From positions 1 to 64,000 of the forward strand of contig JAVHYF010000006.1 in NCBI GenBank assembly GCA_031119205.1: a stretch of DNA of 64,000 bases, read 5' to 3'. The notes beneath the pieces are model-generated. The model did not search any database. It was not told the DNA's origin and was given only the letters and a program-made list of their open reading frames with translations. Source of the stretch: Moraxellaceae bacterium. GTDB taxonomy: Bacteria > Pseudomonadota > Gammaproteobacteria > Burkholderiales > Rhodocyclaceae. Shown piece by piece: positions 29,426 through 39,533 of this stretch; position 1 is the first letter of the stretch; every line of letters starts with the position of its first letter. Both the position numbers and the translations under genes were made by a program.

Positions 29426-31513
29426 ATGGCGAACGCAGAGACCCTCCCGACGGCTTCCTCCGACACCCTCATCAACCGTGAGTTGTCACTGCTGGCCTTC
29501 CAGCGCCGCGTGCTGGCCCAGGCGGCCGACGAGCGCGTGCCCTTGCTGGAACGCCTCAAATTCCTGTGCATCGTATCCAGCAATCTCGACGAGTTCTTCG
29601 AGATCCGGGTAGCCGGCGTCAAGGAACAGATGAAGTCCGCCCCGATGGCGGGCGCCGCGCAGGCGCTGTACAAGCGCATGGCGCGCGAGGTGCACAGCAT
29701 CGTCGCCGACCAGTACAGCCTGCTCAACGACCAGATCCTGCCCGCGCTGGCCGAAGAAGGCATCGCCTTCCTGCGCCGTCCGCTGTGGACCGACGGGCAG
29801 CGCGAATGGATCCGCGAGTATTTCTTCCGCGACGTCATGCCGGTGCTGACGCCGGTGGGGCTGGACCCGGCCCACCCTTTCCCGCGCGTGCTCAACAAGA
29901 GCCTGAACTTCGCCGTCGAACTGGAAGGCCGCGACGCCTTCGGCCGCAACTGCGACAGCGCCATCGTGCAGGCCCCGCGCGCCCTGCCCCGCGTGGTACG
30001 CCTGCCCAAGGAGCTGACCGGCATCGACCACGGCTTCGTGTTCTTCTCCTCCATCCTGCACGCCCACGTCGGTGACCTGTTCCCGGGCATGAGCGTGCTG
30101 GGCTGCTACCAGTTCCGTGTCACCCGCAACAGCGACCTGTTCGTGGATGAAGAAGAAGTGAAGGACCTGCGCGTCAGCCTGCAGGGCGGCCTGCAGCAGC
30201 GCAACTTCGGCGACGCGGTGCGCCTGGAAGTGGCCGACAACTGCTCGATCGCGATGAGCGACTTCCTGCTCAAGCAGTTCGGCCTGGATCGTGAAGAGCT
30301 GTACCGCGTGCCCGGCATCGTGAACCTGGTGCGCCTGATGCAGGTGCCCGACTGGGTGGACCGTCCCGATCTGAAGTACCGTCCCTACCAGCCCGCGCTG
30401 CCGCGCGGCATGGGCAAGCGGGCGGACCTGTTCGCAGCGATCCGCAAGCAGGACATCCTGCTGCACCACCCCTTCCAGAGCTTCCAGCCGGTCATCGACC
30501 TGCTGCGTGCCGCGGCCGACGATCCGATGGTGCTGGCCATCCGCATGACGGTGTACCGCACCGGCACCGACTCCGTGCTGATGGAGCAGTTGCTGCGCGC
30601 CGCGCGCAAGGGCAAGGAAGTAAACGTCGTCGTCGAACTGATGGCGCGCTTCGACGAAGAGGCCAACATCAACTGGGCGGCACGCCTGGAAGAGGCTGGC
30701 GCCCACGTGGTGTACGGCGTGTTCGGCTACAAGACCCACGCCAAGATGCTGCTGATCGTGCGTCGCGAAGACGACGGCCGCGGCAACAGCCTGCTGCGCC
30801 GCTACCTGCACCTGGGCACCGGCAACTACCACCCGCGCACCACACGTTTCTATACCGACTTCGGCCTGATGACCTGCAACGAGGAAATCGGCGCCGACGT
30901 GCACGAAGTGTTCAAGCAACTCACCGGCCTTGGCCACGCCGAGAGCCTCAACCACCTGCTGCAGGCGCCGTTCAGCCTGCAGCCGGGCATCGTGGCGCTG
31001 ATCCAGGCGGAAGCCGAAATCGCCCGTGCCGGCCGCAAGGCCCACATCATCGCCAAGATGAACGCCCTGCTGGAAGCGCAGACCATCCATGCGCTGTACG
31101 AGGCCTCGCAAGCCGGGGTGGAAATCGACCTCGTGGTGCGTGGCCCCTGCGCGCTGCGCCCAGGCGTCGCCGGCCTGTCGGAGAACATCCGCGTGCGCTC
31201 GGTGGTCGGCCGCTTCCTCGAACACTCCCGCATCTTCTGGTTCCATGCCGATGGCGAAGAAAAGCTGTACCTGTCCAGCGCCGACTGGATGGAACGCAAC
31301 TTCTTCCGCCGCATCGAGATTGCCTTCCCGGTTCTGGATGCGCGCCTGAAGCGACGCGTGATGAAGGAAGGGCTCAAGCCCTACCTGATGGACAACAGCC
31401 AGAGCTGGGAGATGGACAGCGACGGCAGCTACCGCCGCCGTGTCACCCGTGGCGCGCTGCGGGCGGCGCAGGAGATCCTGCTGCAGGACATCGCCGGCGG
31501 CACCGAGGCCTGA
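29426..31513 (+). CDS. ppk1: Polyphosphate kinase 1
   Basis: 695 aa, standard size. Ppk1 reversibly moves the gamma-phosphate of ATP onto a polyphosphate chain and is membrane-associated. It begins with the N domain (INRELSLLAFQRRVLAQA), followed by the head domain and two PLD-like catalytic domains. The autophosphorylated His is in GYKTHAKMLLIVRR, and the second-domain stretch is VRSVVGRFLEHSRIFWFH. The N-terminal ATG gives the family start. It is preceded by a three-repeat Pho box and is divergent from ppx. It converges with the sensor kinase gene 40 nt downstream. Confidence 0.97.
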   Translation: MANAETLPTASSDTLINRELSLLAFQRRVLAQAADERVPLLERLKFLCIVSSNLDEFFEIRVAGVKEQMKSAPMAGAAQALYKRMAREVHSIVADQYSLLNDQILPALAEEGIAFLRRPLWTDGQREWIREYFFRDVMPVLTPVGLDPAHPFPRVLNKSLNFAVELEGRDAFGRNCDSAIVQAPRALPRVVRLPKELTGIDHGFVFFSSILHAHVGDLFPGMSVLGCYQFRVTRNSDLFVDEEEVKDLRVSLQGGLQQRNFGDAVRLEVADNCSIAMSDFLLKQFGLDREELYRVPGIVNLVRLMQVPDWVDRPDLKYRPYQPALPRGMGKRADLFAAIRKQDILLHHPFQSFQPVIDLLRAAADDPMVLAIRMTVYRTGTDSVLMEQLLRAARKGKEVNVVVELMARFDEEANINWAARLEEAGAHVVYGVFGYKTHAKMLLIVRREDDGRGNSLLRRYLHLGTGNYHPRTTRFYTDFGLMTCNEEIGADVHEVFKQLTGLGHAESLNHLLQAPFSLQPGIVALIQAEAEIARAGRKAHIIAKMNALLEAQTIHALYEASQAGVEIDLVVRGPCALRPGVAGLSENIRVRSVVGRFLEHSRIFWFHADGEEKLYLSSADWMERNFFRRIEIAFPVLDARLKRRVMKEGLKPYLMDNSQSWEMDSDGSYRRRVTRGALRAAQEILLQDIAGGTEA

Positions 31514-31553
31514 GAGACGTCAGCATGCAAGCTCGCCGCTCAGGCTGGCGGAC

Positions 31554-33860
31554 TCAGGCCTGCGGCTCGGGCGCCCGCATCGGCAGGTTCAGGTAGAAGG
31601 CCGTTCCGGCGCCCACCCAGCTGTCCGCGGTGACCGTCCCACCGAGCAGTTGGGTCACCATGTTGTGCACGATATGCAGCCCCAGCCCGGTACCGCCGCG
31701 CCCTTTGCGGGTCGTGACGAAGGGGTCGAAGATGCGGCCGAGCAGCTCCGGGGCGATGCCCAGGCCGTCGTCACGCAGGGTCAGCATGACGCTCTCCTGA
31801 CCGGGTGGCCCGTCGACGCTCGCGATGATCCAGATCTCGCCACACGCCCGGCCGTCGAAGCCATGCAGCACCGCGTTGTTCACGAGGTTCGTCAGCACCT
31901 GCCCCAACGGGCCGGGGTAACTGTCCATGCGCAGGCCTGAGGGCACTTCGTTGTGCAGCACGTAGGGCGTCCGCTTCAGCATCGGCTGCATGGTCAGCAA
32001 GACTTCGTCGACCGTATCGCGCAGGTCGAAGCTGCGACGCTGCGAGCTGGTCTGGTCCACGGCGACCTGCTTGAAGCTGGCGACCAGCTCCGCTGCGCGG
32101 TTCAGATTGCGTGCCGCGATGGTGGCCGCCATGTCGACGTTGGCCACGAAGGTGTCCAGCGTTGAACGCTTCAGCCCTTCGCTCACCTCCTGCCGGAAGT
32201 GCCGCAACTGGTCGGCCAGTGCGGTCACGGCCATCAGGCCGTTGCCCAGCGGCGTGTTCAGCTCGTGCGCGACGCCAGCGACCAGTTCGCCCAGCGAGGC
32301 CAGCTTCTCGGTGCGCACCAGATCGTCCTGTGCCGTGCGCAGATCGGTCAGAGCCTGGCTCAGGTGGTCATTGGCCTGGGCCAGTGCATCCGTGCGCTGA
32401 GCCACCCGCGACTCGAGCTGGTTGTTCAGCTCGAGCAGCGCATGCTCCATGGCGCGCTGCTCGGTGACATCCTCCATCACGACCGTCAGTACCGGCCGGC
32501 CGTCCAGTTGCATGGCACGGGCGCTCATGGCGCACGTCAGCACGCGCCCGGTATGGGTGGACATGATGACTTCGCCCTGCCGGTATCCTGCCGCCAGAGC
32601 CTCGGCCAGCAAGCCGCGCGCACTCTGTCCGTCGATCAGGGTCAGATCGGAGAAACAGCGGCCCGCGACTTCGCTGCGTTCGAATTCGAACTGGCGTGCC
32701 CAGGCGTCGTTGAGTTCCAGCACCACCGGGTCATCGCTGCCATCCAGTACGAGCATCGCGACCGGCGACGCATTGAAGATGGCGAGGAACTTGCGCTCGC
32801 GTTCGCTCAGCACTGCCGCCATCCGCTCCAGATCGGCCGCCAGCTGGTTGAACTCCTGCACGCGGCCTCTCGGCCATTCCCCCTGGGCCCGGCCATCGGC
32901 AAGCTGGCGTGCCCTCAGGGTAAGGCTGTCGAGAGCACGGATCAGCCCACGCGACCACAACGGCGCAAGCAACGCACCGATGACGATGACCCCCGCAAAC
33001 GTTGCAAGCAGCTCCAGCACGGCCGCGCGGATCTGCGGATTGCCAAGTCCGGCAGGCGCCTTGACGGCGACATACCAGCCAATCTGGCCGGACTGCGCGA
33101 ACTCGAGGTAGTAGTCACGCCCGCGGAAGGAAAAAGGCGCCCCCGCTGCCGTGCCGCGCAGGGCTTCGCGCACCGCGAGCATGTCGCCCAGATTGCCCTC
33201 CCCGACGACGTGCTCACCGCCGGTGTCGACCAGCATCTCGCCCCGGCTGTCGAGCAACCACATGGGCGCGGTGCTCGCACCGCTTGCCAGCCGCATGGTC
33301 AGCAGCAGGTAGTCCTGGTCGATCTCCGCGATCAGCACCGAGCCATCGGCCAGTGGCACCCCGACGCCGATGGCGACCCGACCCGAGATGACGGACAGGT
33401 ACTTGTCGCTCCAGACGGCCACACCCCGACTGCGTGCATCCCTGAACAGCGGGTTGGCGGAGAGGTCGGCCCCCACCAGCTCCTGGCTGCGCCGGTGACG
33501 CAACGGCCCCTCACTGGCAGCACGGGTGACCCCGTTTTCGTCCACCAGGTACAGCGCGTCGATGATCTGGCCGGTGTCGACCAGCTCGTCCATGCGGGTG
33601 GACAAGCGCGCCGCGGGCAGGTCGCGGGCGAGATCGCCGAAGATCTCCACCCGCGCTTCGATGCCACCGAGCAGGACCTCGACCCGCTCGGCCATTTCGC
33701 CCGCCTCGCTGCCCAGGCTCTCACGCGTATCGCGCGCGATCTGCGCTACCCGCACCGCGAGGATCGCACTACCGACGATACCCAGCGTCACCAGGGAGGT
33801 GACGACGAGCAGGAAGATCAGCCAGCTTGAAAGAGTCCGCTCATGACGCAGCGCACGCAT
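31554..33860 (-). CDS. Membrane sensor histidine kinase coupled to a binding protein
   Basis: 768 aa. Transmembrane helix 1 lies near 12-37, a periplasmic double-Cache-like sensor follows (about 45-275), then transmembrane helix 2 near 285-308, HAMP, PAS (about 365-480), a coiled coil, HisKA with H-box GVAHELNTPLGNG, and a HATPase with LRDDGLGIAPELLGRIFDPF and GRGGTGLGLHIVHNM. It has no receiver of its own. The start overlaps the binding-protein stop by one base (TGATG), so the pair is translated together and the binding protein may feed its signal to the kinase. No response regulator is adjacent. Confidence 0.9.
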   Translation of the reverse strand: MRALRHERTLSSWLIFLLVVTSLVTLGIVGSAILAVRVAQIARDTRESLGSEAGEMAERVEVLLGGIEARVEIFGDLARDLPAARLSTRMDELVDTGQIIDALYLVDENGVTRAASEGPLRHRRSQELVGADLSANPLFRDARSRGVAVWSDKYLSVISGRVAIGVGVPLADGSVLIAEIDQDYLLLTMRLASGASTAPMWLLDSRGEMLVDTGGEHVVGEGNLGDMLAVREALRGTAAGAPFSFRGRDYYLEFAQSGQIGWYVAVKAPAGLGNPQIRAAVLELLATFAGVIVIGALLAPLWSRGLIRALDSLTLRARQLADGRAQGEWPRGRVQEFNQLAADLERMAAVLSERERKFLAIFNASPVAMLVLDGSDDPVVLELNDAWARQFEFERSEVAGRCFSDLTLIDGQSARGLLAEALAAGYRQGEVIMSTHTGRVLTCAMSARAMQLDGRPVLTVVMEDVTEQRAMEHALLELNNQLESRVAQRTDALAQANDHLSQALTDLRTAQDDLVRTEKLASLGELVAGVAHELNTPLGNGLMAVTALADQLRHFRQEVSEGLKRSTLDTFVANVDMAATIAARNLNRAAELVASFKQVAVDQTSSQRRSFDLRDTVDEVLLTMQPMLKRTPYVLHNEVPSGLRMDSYPGPLGQVLTNLVNNAVLHGFDGRACGEIWIIASVDGPPGQESVMLTLRDDGLGIAPELLGRIFDPFVTTRKGRGGTGLGLHIVHNMVTQLLGGTVTADSWVGAGTAFYLNLPMRAPEPQA

Positions 33861-34972
33861 CAGTCGATCAGCACGAAACGACTGTCACGGATGACGCTGA
33901 AGTACACCTTGCGGCGGGTATCGCCATTGCTGTCGAAAGCGATCTGCTGCTGCAGGCCCTGGTAAGGGCCGTAGGTCAGCACCGCCTCCTTGAGCGACTG
34001 CTTGTCATGGCGCCGCTCCAGTGCCGTCAAGGCCACCGTGGTGGCGTCGTACGAGGCGACGGTGGCGTAACCCGGCTCACGCTTGAAGCGCGCCTCGAAA
34101 CCTTTCACGAAATTCCGGAACAGGGCCGAGGTGTCATCCCTGTTGTGAGACTGCACCATCGCCATGCCATCGACGGCGCGCCCACCCATTTCGATGAGCT
34201 GCTCGGTCGACGCCCATTCGGAGGTCAGCAAGGGCATTGAAGGATCCCGCTGCCGGATCTGCTGCGCGAGCCGCGCGGTGTCCACGGTGGTGGTCACCAT
34301 CATGATGCAATCGGGCTTGGCGGCGAGCAGATCGCGCGCCGCAACGGCATGGCTGTCGTCGTTGTTCGGATCGAACGGCAGGGCCAGCAGCAAGTCGCCG
34401 CCAGCGACATCCATGGCCTTGTCGAACTCGTCGGCCCAGCTCTGCGAGAACATCTTGTTGGGCACGTCATAGACCAGGGCGACACGACGCCAGCCGCGCT
34501 TGACGCGGATGTACTCCGCGTAGTCGCGCGCATTGTCGCGGGTCGTGCGGTTGAGGCGCACGAGATAGTCGTCCTTGCCGTACAGGAACATCGACGAAGC
34601 CGTCGGTGAAATACCCAGCACCTTGCTGGCGTCGAGGTCCGGCACCATCGCGGCGGTGGTGGCGGATGTCTGCGAGCCGATGATGACATCCACACCGGCT
34701 GCGGTCAGTTCGCGAACGGACTGGGCGGCGCGGTCCGGCTGGCCGGCGTCATCGCGCACCAGCACCTCGATGCGTCGCCCCTTGATGCCCCCGGCGGCAT
34801 TCTTCTGCTCGACGGCGAGCAGCACGCCGTTGCGCGCCGACTCGCCGAGATCGGCACCCCGCCCGGTCAGCCCGCCGACGAACCCGATACGGACCGGCTC
34901 CTCAGGCGCACAGCCAGCAAGCAACAGGGCCAGTGACAGGAACAGCGACCGGGCTGGGAGAGGCACACGCAT
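33860..34972 (-). CDS. Periplasmic ligand-binding lipoprotein (branched-chain amino acid ABC-type)
   Basis: 370 aa with a lipoprotein signal (LFLSLALLLAGCAP, acceptor Cys 21). The mature part is a Peripla_BP_6/LivJ-like two-lobed binding protein: IGFVGGLTGRGADLGESARNG, GGIKGRRIEVLVRDDAGQPDRAAQSVRELT, GSQTSATTAAMVPDLD, and ASYDATTVALTALER. No permease or ATPase genes are nearby; instead the gene is fused in translation to a sensor kinase, so it is more likely a sensor subunit than a transporter part. The ligand is not evident. Confidence 0.87.
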   Translation of the reverse strand: MRVPLPARSLFLSLALLLAGCAPEEPVRIGFVGGLTGRGADLGESARNGVLLAVEQKNAAGGIKGRRIEVLVRDDAGQPDRAAQSVRELTAAGVDVIIGSQTSATTAAMVPDLDASKVLGISPTASSMFLYGKDDYLVRLNRTTRDNARDYAEYIRVKRGWRRVALVYDVPNKMFSQSWADEFDKAMDVAGGDLLLALPFDPNNDDSHAVAARDLLAAKPDCIMMVTTTVDTARLAQQIRQRDPSMPLLTSEWASTEQLIEMGGRAVDGMAMVQSHNRDDTSALFRNFVKGFEARFKREPGYATVASYDATTVALTALERRHDKQSLKEAVLTYGPYQGLQQQIAFDSNGDTRRKVYFSVIRDSRFVLID

Positions 34973-35112
34973 AGCGTCCTTCGGAAGACGGGCGGTGGAT
35001 TTGCCGGAGTCTACGGCAAGGCCCTTATGGCATTGAGGATGCGAGGCGCTGCGCTACACATCGCCACACAGGGGATGGACACGCAGCGACGCCAGCAGCG
35101 GTGCCGGCGGAG

Positions 35113-35472
35113 TCAAAGCGTGTGGGTGGGACGGTTGGCGCCGAGGGCGCCCCCCAGGACCTGCTCGATCTTGATCTTGGCGGCCTGGCCGCCTTCGTCG
35201 GCGGCGAACTGCACACCGACACCCTGGGTCTTGCCGTTCTGCGCATTCGCCGGGGTGATCCACACGACCTTGCCCTTGACCGCCAGCTTGGCCGGATCGT
35301 CCATCAGCTGCAGCAGCATGAACACCTCGTCGCCCGGGCTGTAGGCCTTCGGCGTCGGAATGAACAGGCCGCCGTTCTTGATGAAAGGCATGTAGGCGGC
35401 GTGCAGGGCAGAACGCGAATTGATGTTCAGCGACAGCACACTGGGGCGGGCGGCAGTACGGGCAGCATCCAT
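35113..35472 (-). CDS. pilZ: Type IV pilus assembly protein PilZ
   Basis: 119 aa. The sequence matches PilZ proper (ALHAAYMPFIKNGGLFIPTPKAYSPGDEVFMLLQLMDDP, KVVWITPANAQ, GVGVQF, ending RPTHTL). PilZ itself lacks the RxxxR and D/NxSxxG c-di-GMP motifs, and none is seen here, so it probably acts through protein contacts with PilB and an EAL protein in pilus assembly. It ends the mltG-tmk-holB-pilZ run, an arrangement known from Pseudomonas. Confidence 0.9.
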   Translation of the reverse strand: MDAARTAARPSVLSLNINSRSALHAAYMPFIKNGGLFIPTPKAYSPGDEVFMLLQLMDDPAKLAVKGKVVWITPANAQNGKTQGVGVQFAADEGGQAAKIKIEQVLGGALGANRPTHTL

Positions 35473-35539
35473 TTCGTCAGGTCTCGCGCGATCTATCGCT
35501 GGTTGTTTTTCGCGGGCTCGCGGCCAGCTTCCCGGCCGA

Positions 35540-35564
35540 TCTTTCCGCTACTTTTCTTTCCGCT
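35540..35564. repeat. Two 10-bp direct repeats in the holB-pilZ gap
   Basis: TCTTTCCGCT occurs at 35540-35549 and 35555-35564, 15 bp apart, in the pyrimidine-rich plus strand between the holB stop and the pilZ start. On the coding strand it reads AGCGGAAAGA. No role is assigned. Confidence 0.4.
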
Positions 35565-35575
35565 GTTTTGTTCTG

Positions 35576-36643
35576 CTACTTCGTTGTCATCGCGCGCGTC
35601 GTGCGCAACAACATGTCCTCGAGGAACAGGCGGGCGTTCAAAGGGTGCTGGGACACCCGGCGATAACCTGCCAGTTCATTGTAACAACTGCTCCACACAT
35701 CGAATCCGCCCTTCGTCAGCGTCGCCAGCTCCGCAGCGGCATCACTGAAGAAGCGCGGCGCGGCGCCCTGTGCGACACGGCTCGCGTCGTAGGCCCAGCG
35801 TTGCAGCCATGACACCAGCACCGTCAGCGTCAGGCCTGCCTCCAGCGCTGCCTTGCTCTTCAACCAGGCTTCCCACTCGCCGGCCAGCTTCAGCGGATCC
35901 CCCCGCGACAGGCCTTGCATGTCGCGCATGAAGCGCTTGCGCGCATCCGCCAGCGGCCCGCTGGCAATGGCTGCGGCCGCCAGGGGCAGGCCACCACTGA
36001 ACCCCAGCAGGGCCTCGGCATCGCTCACGCGCTGGGCCGCCAGCCACTGCTGCGCCACGGCCCTCTCCGGGCGCGGGAAGCTCCAGCTCTGGCAGCGGCT
36101 GCGGATGGTCGGCAGCAAGCGGCGCGGGCTGTGGCTCACGAGCAGGAATACGGCATCGCCGGGCGGTTCTTCAAGACTTTTCAGCAAGGCGTTGGCGGTC
36201 GGAACATTCATCGCCTCGGCCGGATCGATCAATACCACGCGCCGACCACCCTGGTGACCACCAACCTCCAGCAGAGACTGCATCTGGCGCACCTGGTCGA
36301 TGACGATCTGGTCGGAGGCTTTCTTGCCGTCCTTCGCACTGCTCTCACTGCCCTCGCCGTCCTCGCCCTCCTCCTGCTCGGCGAGTGCGGCGCTGGCCGG
36401 CACCATGCGGTGCATGTCCGGGTGATTGCCGGCTGCGAACCAGTTGCAGGCCGCGCAGGCTCCACAGGCAAAACCATCGCCCCCCGGGGACACGCACAAC
36501 AGGCGGCGGGCCAGTTGCTCGGCGAACTGGCGCTTGCCGCTACCGGCCGGCCCTTCCAGCAACAAAGCGTGCGGCAGGCGCGCAAGATCGCGCGTGACCT
36601 GCTGCCACAGCGGCAGCAGCCAGGGCGGCAGCAAGGCGCTCAC
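35576..36643 (-). CDS. holB: DNA polymerase III delta-prime subunit (clamp loader)
   Basis: 355 aa from a GTG at 36643 that overlaps the tmk stop (GTGA); the frame is open much further upstream, but that overlaps tmk. HolB is part of the clamp loader that places the beta clamp on DNA. It has a P-loop-like [10 protein letters not shown], a four-Cys zinc site ([17 protein letters not shown]), an acidic insert ([14 protein letters not shown]) and the conserved [34 protein letters not shown]. It sits in the mltG-tmk-holB-pilZ run. Confidence 0.94.
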   Translation of the reverse strand: MSALLPPWLLPLWQQVTRDLARLPHALLLEGPAGSGKRQFAEQLARRLLCVSPGGDGFACGACAACNWFAAGNHPDMHRMVPASAALAEQEEGEDGEGSESSAKDGKKASDQIVIDQVRQMQSLLEVGGHQGGRRVVLIDPAEAMNVPTANALLKSLEEPPGDAVFLLVSHSPRRLLPTIRSRCQSWSFPRPERAVAQQWLAAQRVSDAEALLGFSGGLPLAAAAIASGPLADARKRFMRDMQGLSRGDPLKLAGEWEAWLKSKAALEAGLTLTVLVSWLQRWAYDASRVAQGAAPRFFSDAAAELATLTKGGFDVWSSCYNELAGYRRVSQHPLNARLFLEDMLLRTTRAMTTK

Positions 36644-37281
36644 GCGGTCTGCTCCAGCAAGCGCCGGACGCTGCCCAGCACATCGTCGGTCACCACAGCA
36701 AGCGGACGCGCGGCATCCACCACCGCGATGCGCCCTGCGCTTGCCACCGCACGCTGCAGATAGGCGGCACGCACGCGCTCGAAGAAATCGCGCTGTTCGC
36801 GCTCGAACCGGTCGGTCTCGGCACGGCCACTGGCGAGACGCTCGGCCGCCAGCGCGGGCGGCACGTCGAACAGCAGGGTGAGGTCGGGTTGCAGATGCGG
36901 ATGCACCCATTGCTCGAGCGCCCGGAACTTGTCTTCGTCCAGCCCCCGGCCCCCCACCTGATAGGCATAGGTCGCGTCGGTGAAACGATCGCACACCACC
37001 CAGTCGCCACGCGCGAGCGCCGGTTCGATGATCAGGGCCAGATGCTCGCGACGCGCGGCGAACATCATCAAAGCCTCGGTTTCCAGATGCATCGGGTCAG
37101 CCAGCACGATGCTGCGCAGCTTTTCCGACAGCGGAGTGCCACCGGGCTCACGGCTCTGCACCACGGTCAGGCCGCGCTCGCGCAGCAGGTCGACGGTCGC
37201 AGCGATCTGGCTGCTCTTGCCGGCGCCATCGATGCCTTCGAAGGTAATGAATCGTCCGCGTGCGGATGGATGCTGGCTCAC
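36640..37281 (-). CDS. tmk: Thymidylate kinase
   Basis: 213 aa. It phosphorylates dTMP to dTDP. P-loop [12 protein letters not shown] (residues 14-25), DRF motif [19 protein letters not shown], and LID region [17 protein letters not shown]. It overlaps mltG by 4 nt at its start and the holB GTG at its end, so the three are translated as a coupled set. Confidence 0.96.
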   Translation of the reverse strand: MSQHPSARGRFITFEGIDGAGKSSQIAATVDLLRERGLTVVQSREPGGTPLSEKLRSIVLADPMHLETEALMMFAARREHLALIIEPALARGDWVVCDRFTDATYAYQVGGRGLDEDKFRALEQWVHPHLQPDLTLLFDVPPALAAERLASGRAETDRFEREQRDFFERVRAAYLQRAVASAGRIAVVDAARPLAVVTDDVLGSVRRLLEQTA

Positions 37282-38288
37282 CGCCCGCCCCCTTTCTGGT
37301 ATCGCGCCACCGCGCGATTGTGGTCGTCGAGATTGCGGGAGAACGCGCTGGAGCCATTGCCGCGCGCCACGAAGTACAGATAGTCCGTACGCGGCGGCCG
37401 CAAGGTCGAGCGCAGTGCCGCGCGCCCGACCATGGCCAGCGGCGACGGCGGCAGACCGCGCCGCGTATAGGTGTTGTAAGGCGTATCAGCCTGCAGGTCG
37501 CGACGACGCAGATTGCCGTCAAAGTCGCTACCCATGCCGTAGATGACCGTGGGGTCGCTCTGCAAGGGCATGCCGATGCGCAGGCGGTTATGGAACACCG
37601 AGGCAATGTTGCCGCGGTCGGCCTCCAGCCCGGTTTCCTTCTCCACCACCGAGGCCAGGATCAGCGCGTCCTCCGCGGACGCCAGCCCGATGGCGGGGTC
37701 ACGTGCGGCCCACTCCTCCGCCAGCACATGCTGCATGCGCTCGGCGGCACGCTTCAGCAGGTCCAGGTCGGAGCTGCCACGCGCGAAGAAGTAGGTGTCC
37801 GGAAAGAAACGTCCTTCCAGCGCACCACTGATGCCCAGCATCTGCGCCACCTCGGCGTCCGAGCGCCCCAGCGTGTCATGACGCAGGTCGGGCAGTGCAT
37901 CCAGTGCGGCGCGCAGGCGCCGCCAGTGCCAGCCCTCGATGATCGCCAGTTGCGCATAGCTATTGCCGCCTTCGGTCAGCAACTCGATGAGTTGCCAGGG
38001 CGTGATGCCGGCCTCTACGCGATATTCACCCGCCTGGATGCGGTGCGCGTGTCCGGTCAGGCGCGCCATCCAGCTCAGCACGAAGGGCGACACACCTACG
38101 CCCTGGCGCTCGATCCCATGCGCCACCTCGCGCATGCTGCGGCCATGCTCGACGCTGAAGTCGACCTGGGGCCCGGCAAGCTCGACCGGCTGGCTGGCGT
38201 ACCACACCGCCGCGCCAACGAGCGCAAGCGCGGCCAGCACGCCAAATGCAATCAAGCGCGAAATCGTGCGCAGCAGGGAACGCAGCAT
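37278..38288 (-). CDS. mltG: Endolytic murein transglycosylase (YceG/MltG)
   Basis: 336 aa. One N-terminal membrane helix (about 10-32, [19 protein letters not shown]) is followed by a periplasmic LysM-like part and the YceG domain. Family motifs are [23 protein letters not shown] with the catalytic Glu, [11 protein letters not shown] and [22 protein letters not shown]. MltG cuts new glycan strands and helps set their length. It is the first gene of the minus-strand run to pilZ and diverges from ygfZ over a 190-nt gap. Confidence 0.95.
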   Translation of the reverse strand: MLRSLLRTISRLIAFGVLAALALVGAAVWYASQPVELAGPQVDFSVEHGRSMREVAHGIERQGVGVSPFVLSWMARLTGHAHRIQAGEYRVEAGITPWQLIELLTEGGNSYAQLAIIEGWHWRRLRAALDALPDLRHDTLGRSDAEVAQMLGISGALEGRFFPDTYFFARGSSDLDLLKRAAERMQHVLAEEWAARDPAIGLASAEDALILASVVEKETGLEADRGNIASVFHNRLRIGMPLQSDPTVIYGMGSDFDGNLRRRDLQADTPYNTYTRRGLPPSPLAMVGRAALRSTLRPPRTDYLYFVARGNGSSAFSRNLDDHNRAVARYQKGGGR

Positions 38289-38398
38289 GGGAACAAGAAT
38301 GCAGGCAACAGAATGAAAAGAAACACGGGGAACCGGTCAGCCCCCGCGCCTGCCGAAGCGTTATCCGACGGGCCCGGCGAGCAGTGCTGGCCGGCCCC

Positions 38399-38404
38399 TA
38401 TAAT
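38399..38404 (+). promoter_or_regulatory. Consensus -10 box upstream of ygfZ
   Basis: A perfect TATAAT lies 74 nt before the ygfZ ATG, in the gap between ygfZ and the divergent mltG. No good -35 is found at 15-18 nt spacing, so it is a weak promoter call. Confidence 0.35.
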
Positions 38405-38478
38405 AGTGCAAAGCCCAGGCGCGCTGCCGCGTCGGGCGCCGTGTCCCACCACGCGCTTTACCTCCGGAGTTCTCTTCA

Positions 38479-39519
38479 ATGCAGTCACCCTGGCTTGTGC
38501 ACCTCGATGAAATCGGTGCCCGTTTCCTCGAAGGCGGCAGTGGCGCCGTGCAGTTCGGCGACCCTCGCGAGGAGGTGCGTACCGCGGAACGCGGCACGGT
38601 CGTGGTGCCGCTGACCCACCTTGGCCTGCTGCGCGCCGAAGGCGAGGACGCCAGCCCCTTCCTGCACAACCTGATGTCCAACGACATCAAGAAGCTGGAC
38701 CTGCATCGCGCCCAGTGGAACAGCTTCAACAGCCCCAAGGGCCGCATGCTGGCGAGCTTCCTGGTGTGGCGCGACGCCAACGGCTTCCGCCTGCTGTTGT
38801 CGGCCGACTTGCTGTCGGCCATCCACAAGAAGCTGGGCATGTACGTGCTGCGCTCCAAGGTCAGGGTCAGCGACGGAACGCCCGAGCTGGCACTCATCGG
38901 CCTGTCAGGCGCCGCGGCTGCCACCGCCCTGGACACGGCAGGCATCGCACTGCCGCCGCCGGAGGGCATGAGCGTGTCCCACGGCAGCATCACGGTGGTC
39001 CGCATCGACGCCAGTCGACTGGTACTGGCCGCGCCGCTGTCGCAATGCGCGGAGCTGTGGCGCAAGCTGGTCGCTGCCGGCGCCCAACCTGCGGGCACCG
39101 ATACCTGGCGCTGGCTGGATATCCGTGCCGGCGTGCCGGTCATCACGGCCGCCACGCAGGACGAGTTCGTCGCGCAGATGGTGAACTTCGAACTCATCGG
39201 CGGCGTGAACTTCCAGAAAGGCTGCTACCCGGGTCAGGAAATCGTGGCCCGCACCCAGTACCTGGGCAAGCTGAAGAAGCGCATGTACTTCGCGCACATC
39301 GACAGCGAAGCGGCGCCGCTTGCAGGCGCAGACCTGTACTCACCGGAGTTCGGCGAACAATCCTGCGGCAAGCTGGTGAGCGCGGCCCCGTCGCCGGCAG
39401 GTGGCTACGACGCACTGGCGGTGACGCAGATCGCCAGCCGTGAATCCGGCGCCGTGCACCTCGGCAGCCTGGGCGGCCCCGTCCTTCAGTTCGGCGAGCT
39501 CCCCTATTCGGTGAGCTGA
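38479..39519 (+). CDS. ygfZ: Folate-binding Fe-S cluster repair protein YgfZ
   Basis: 346 aa with a GcvT-like fold. YgfZ binds tetrahydrofolate and supports the making or repair of Fe-S enzymes such as MiaB. The diagnostic motif KGCYPGQEIVARTQYLGKLKKR with the essential Cys lies near 250-270. The N-terminus holds LHNLMSNDIKKL and WNSFNSPKGRMLASF. The ATG has GGAG 9 nt upstream. A small DUF4936 gene follows after 14 nt, a pairing seen in related betaproteobacteria. Confidence 0.94.
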   Translation: MQSPWLVHLDEIGARFLEGGSGAVQFGDPREEVRTAERGTVVVPLTHLGLLRAEGEDASPFLHNLMSNDIKKLDLHRAQWNSFNSPKGRMLASFLVWRDANGFRLLLSADLLSAIHKKLGMYVLRSKVRVSDGTPELALIGLSGAAAATALDTAGIALPPPEGMSVSHGSITVVRIDASRLVLAAPLSQCAELWRKLVAAGAQPAGTDTWRWLDIRAGVPVITAATQDEFVAQMVNFELIGGVNFQKGCYPGQEIVARTQYLGKLKKRMYFAHIDSEAAPLAGADLYSPEFGEQSCGKLVSAAPSPAGGYDALAVTQIASRESGAVHLGSLGGPVLQFGELPYSVS

Positions 39520-39533
39520 CCGCGTCCCGCAGC

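Noticed and set aside
32199-33830. 543-codon plus-strand open frame opposite the sensor kinase
   Set aside because: Composition is that of an antisense frame; the kinase has complete domains.
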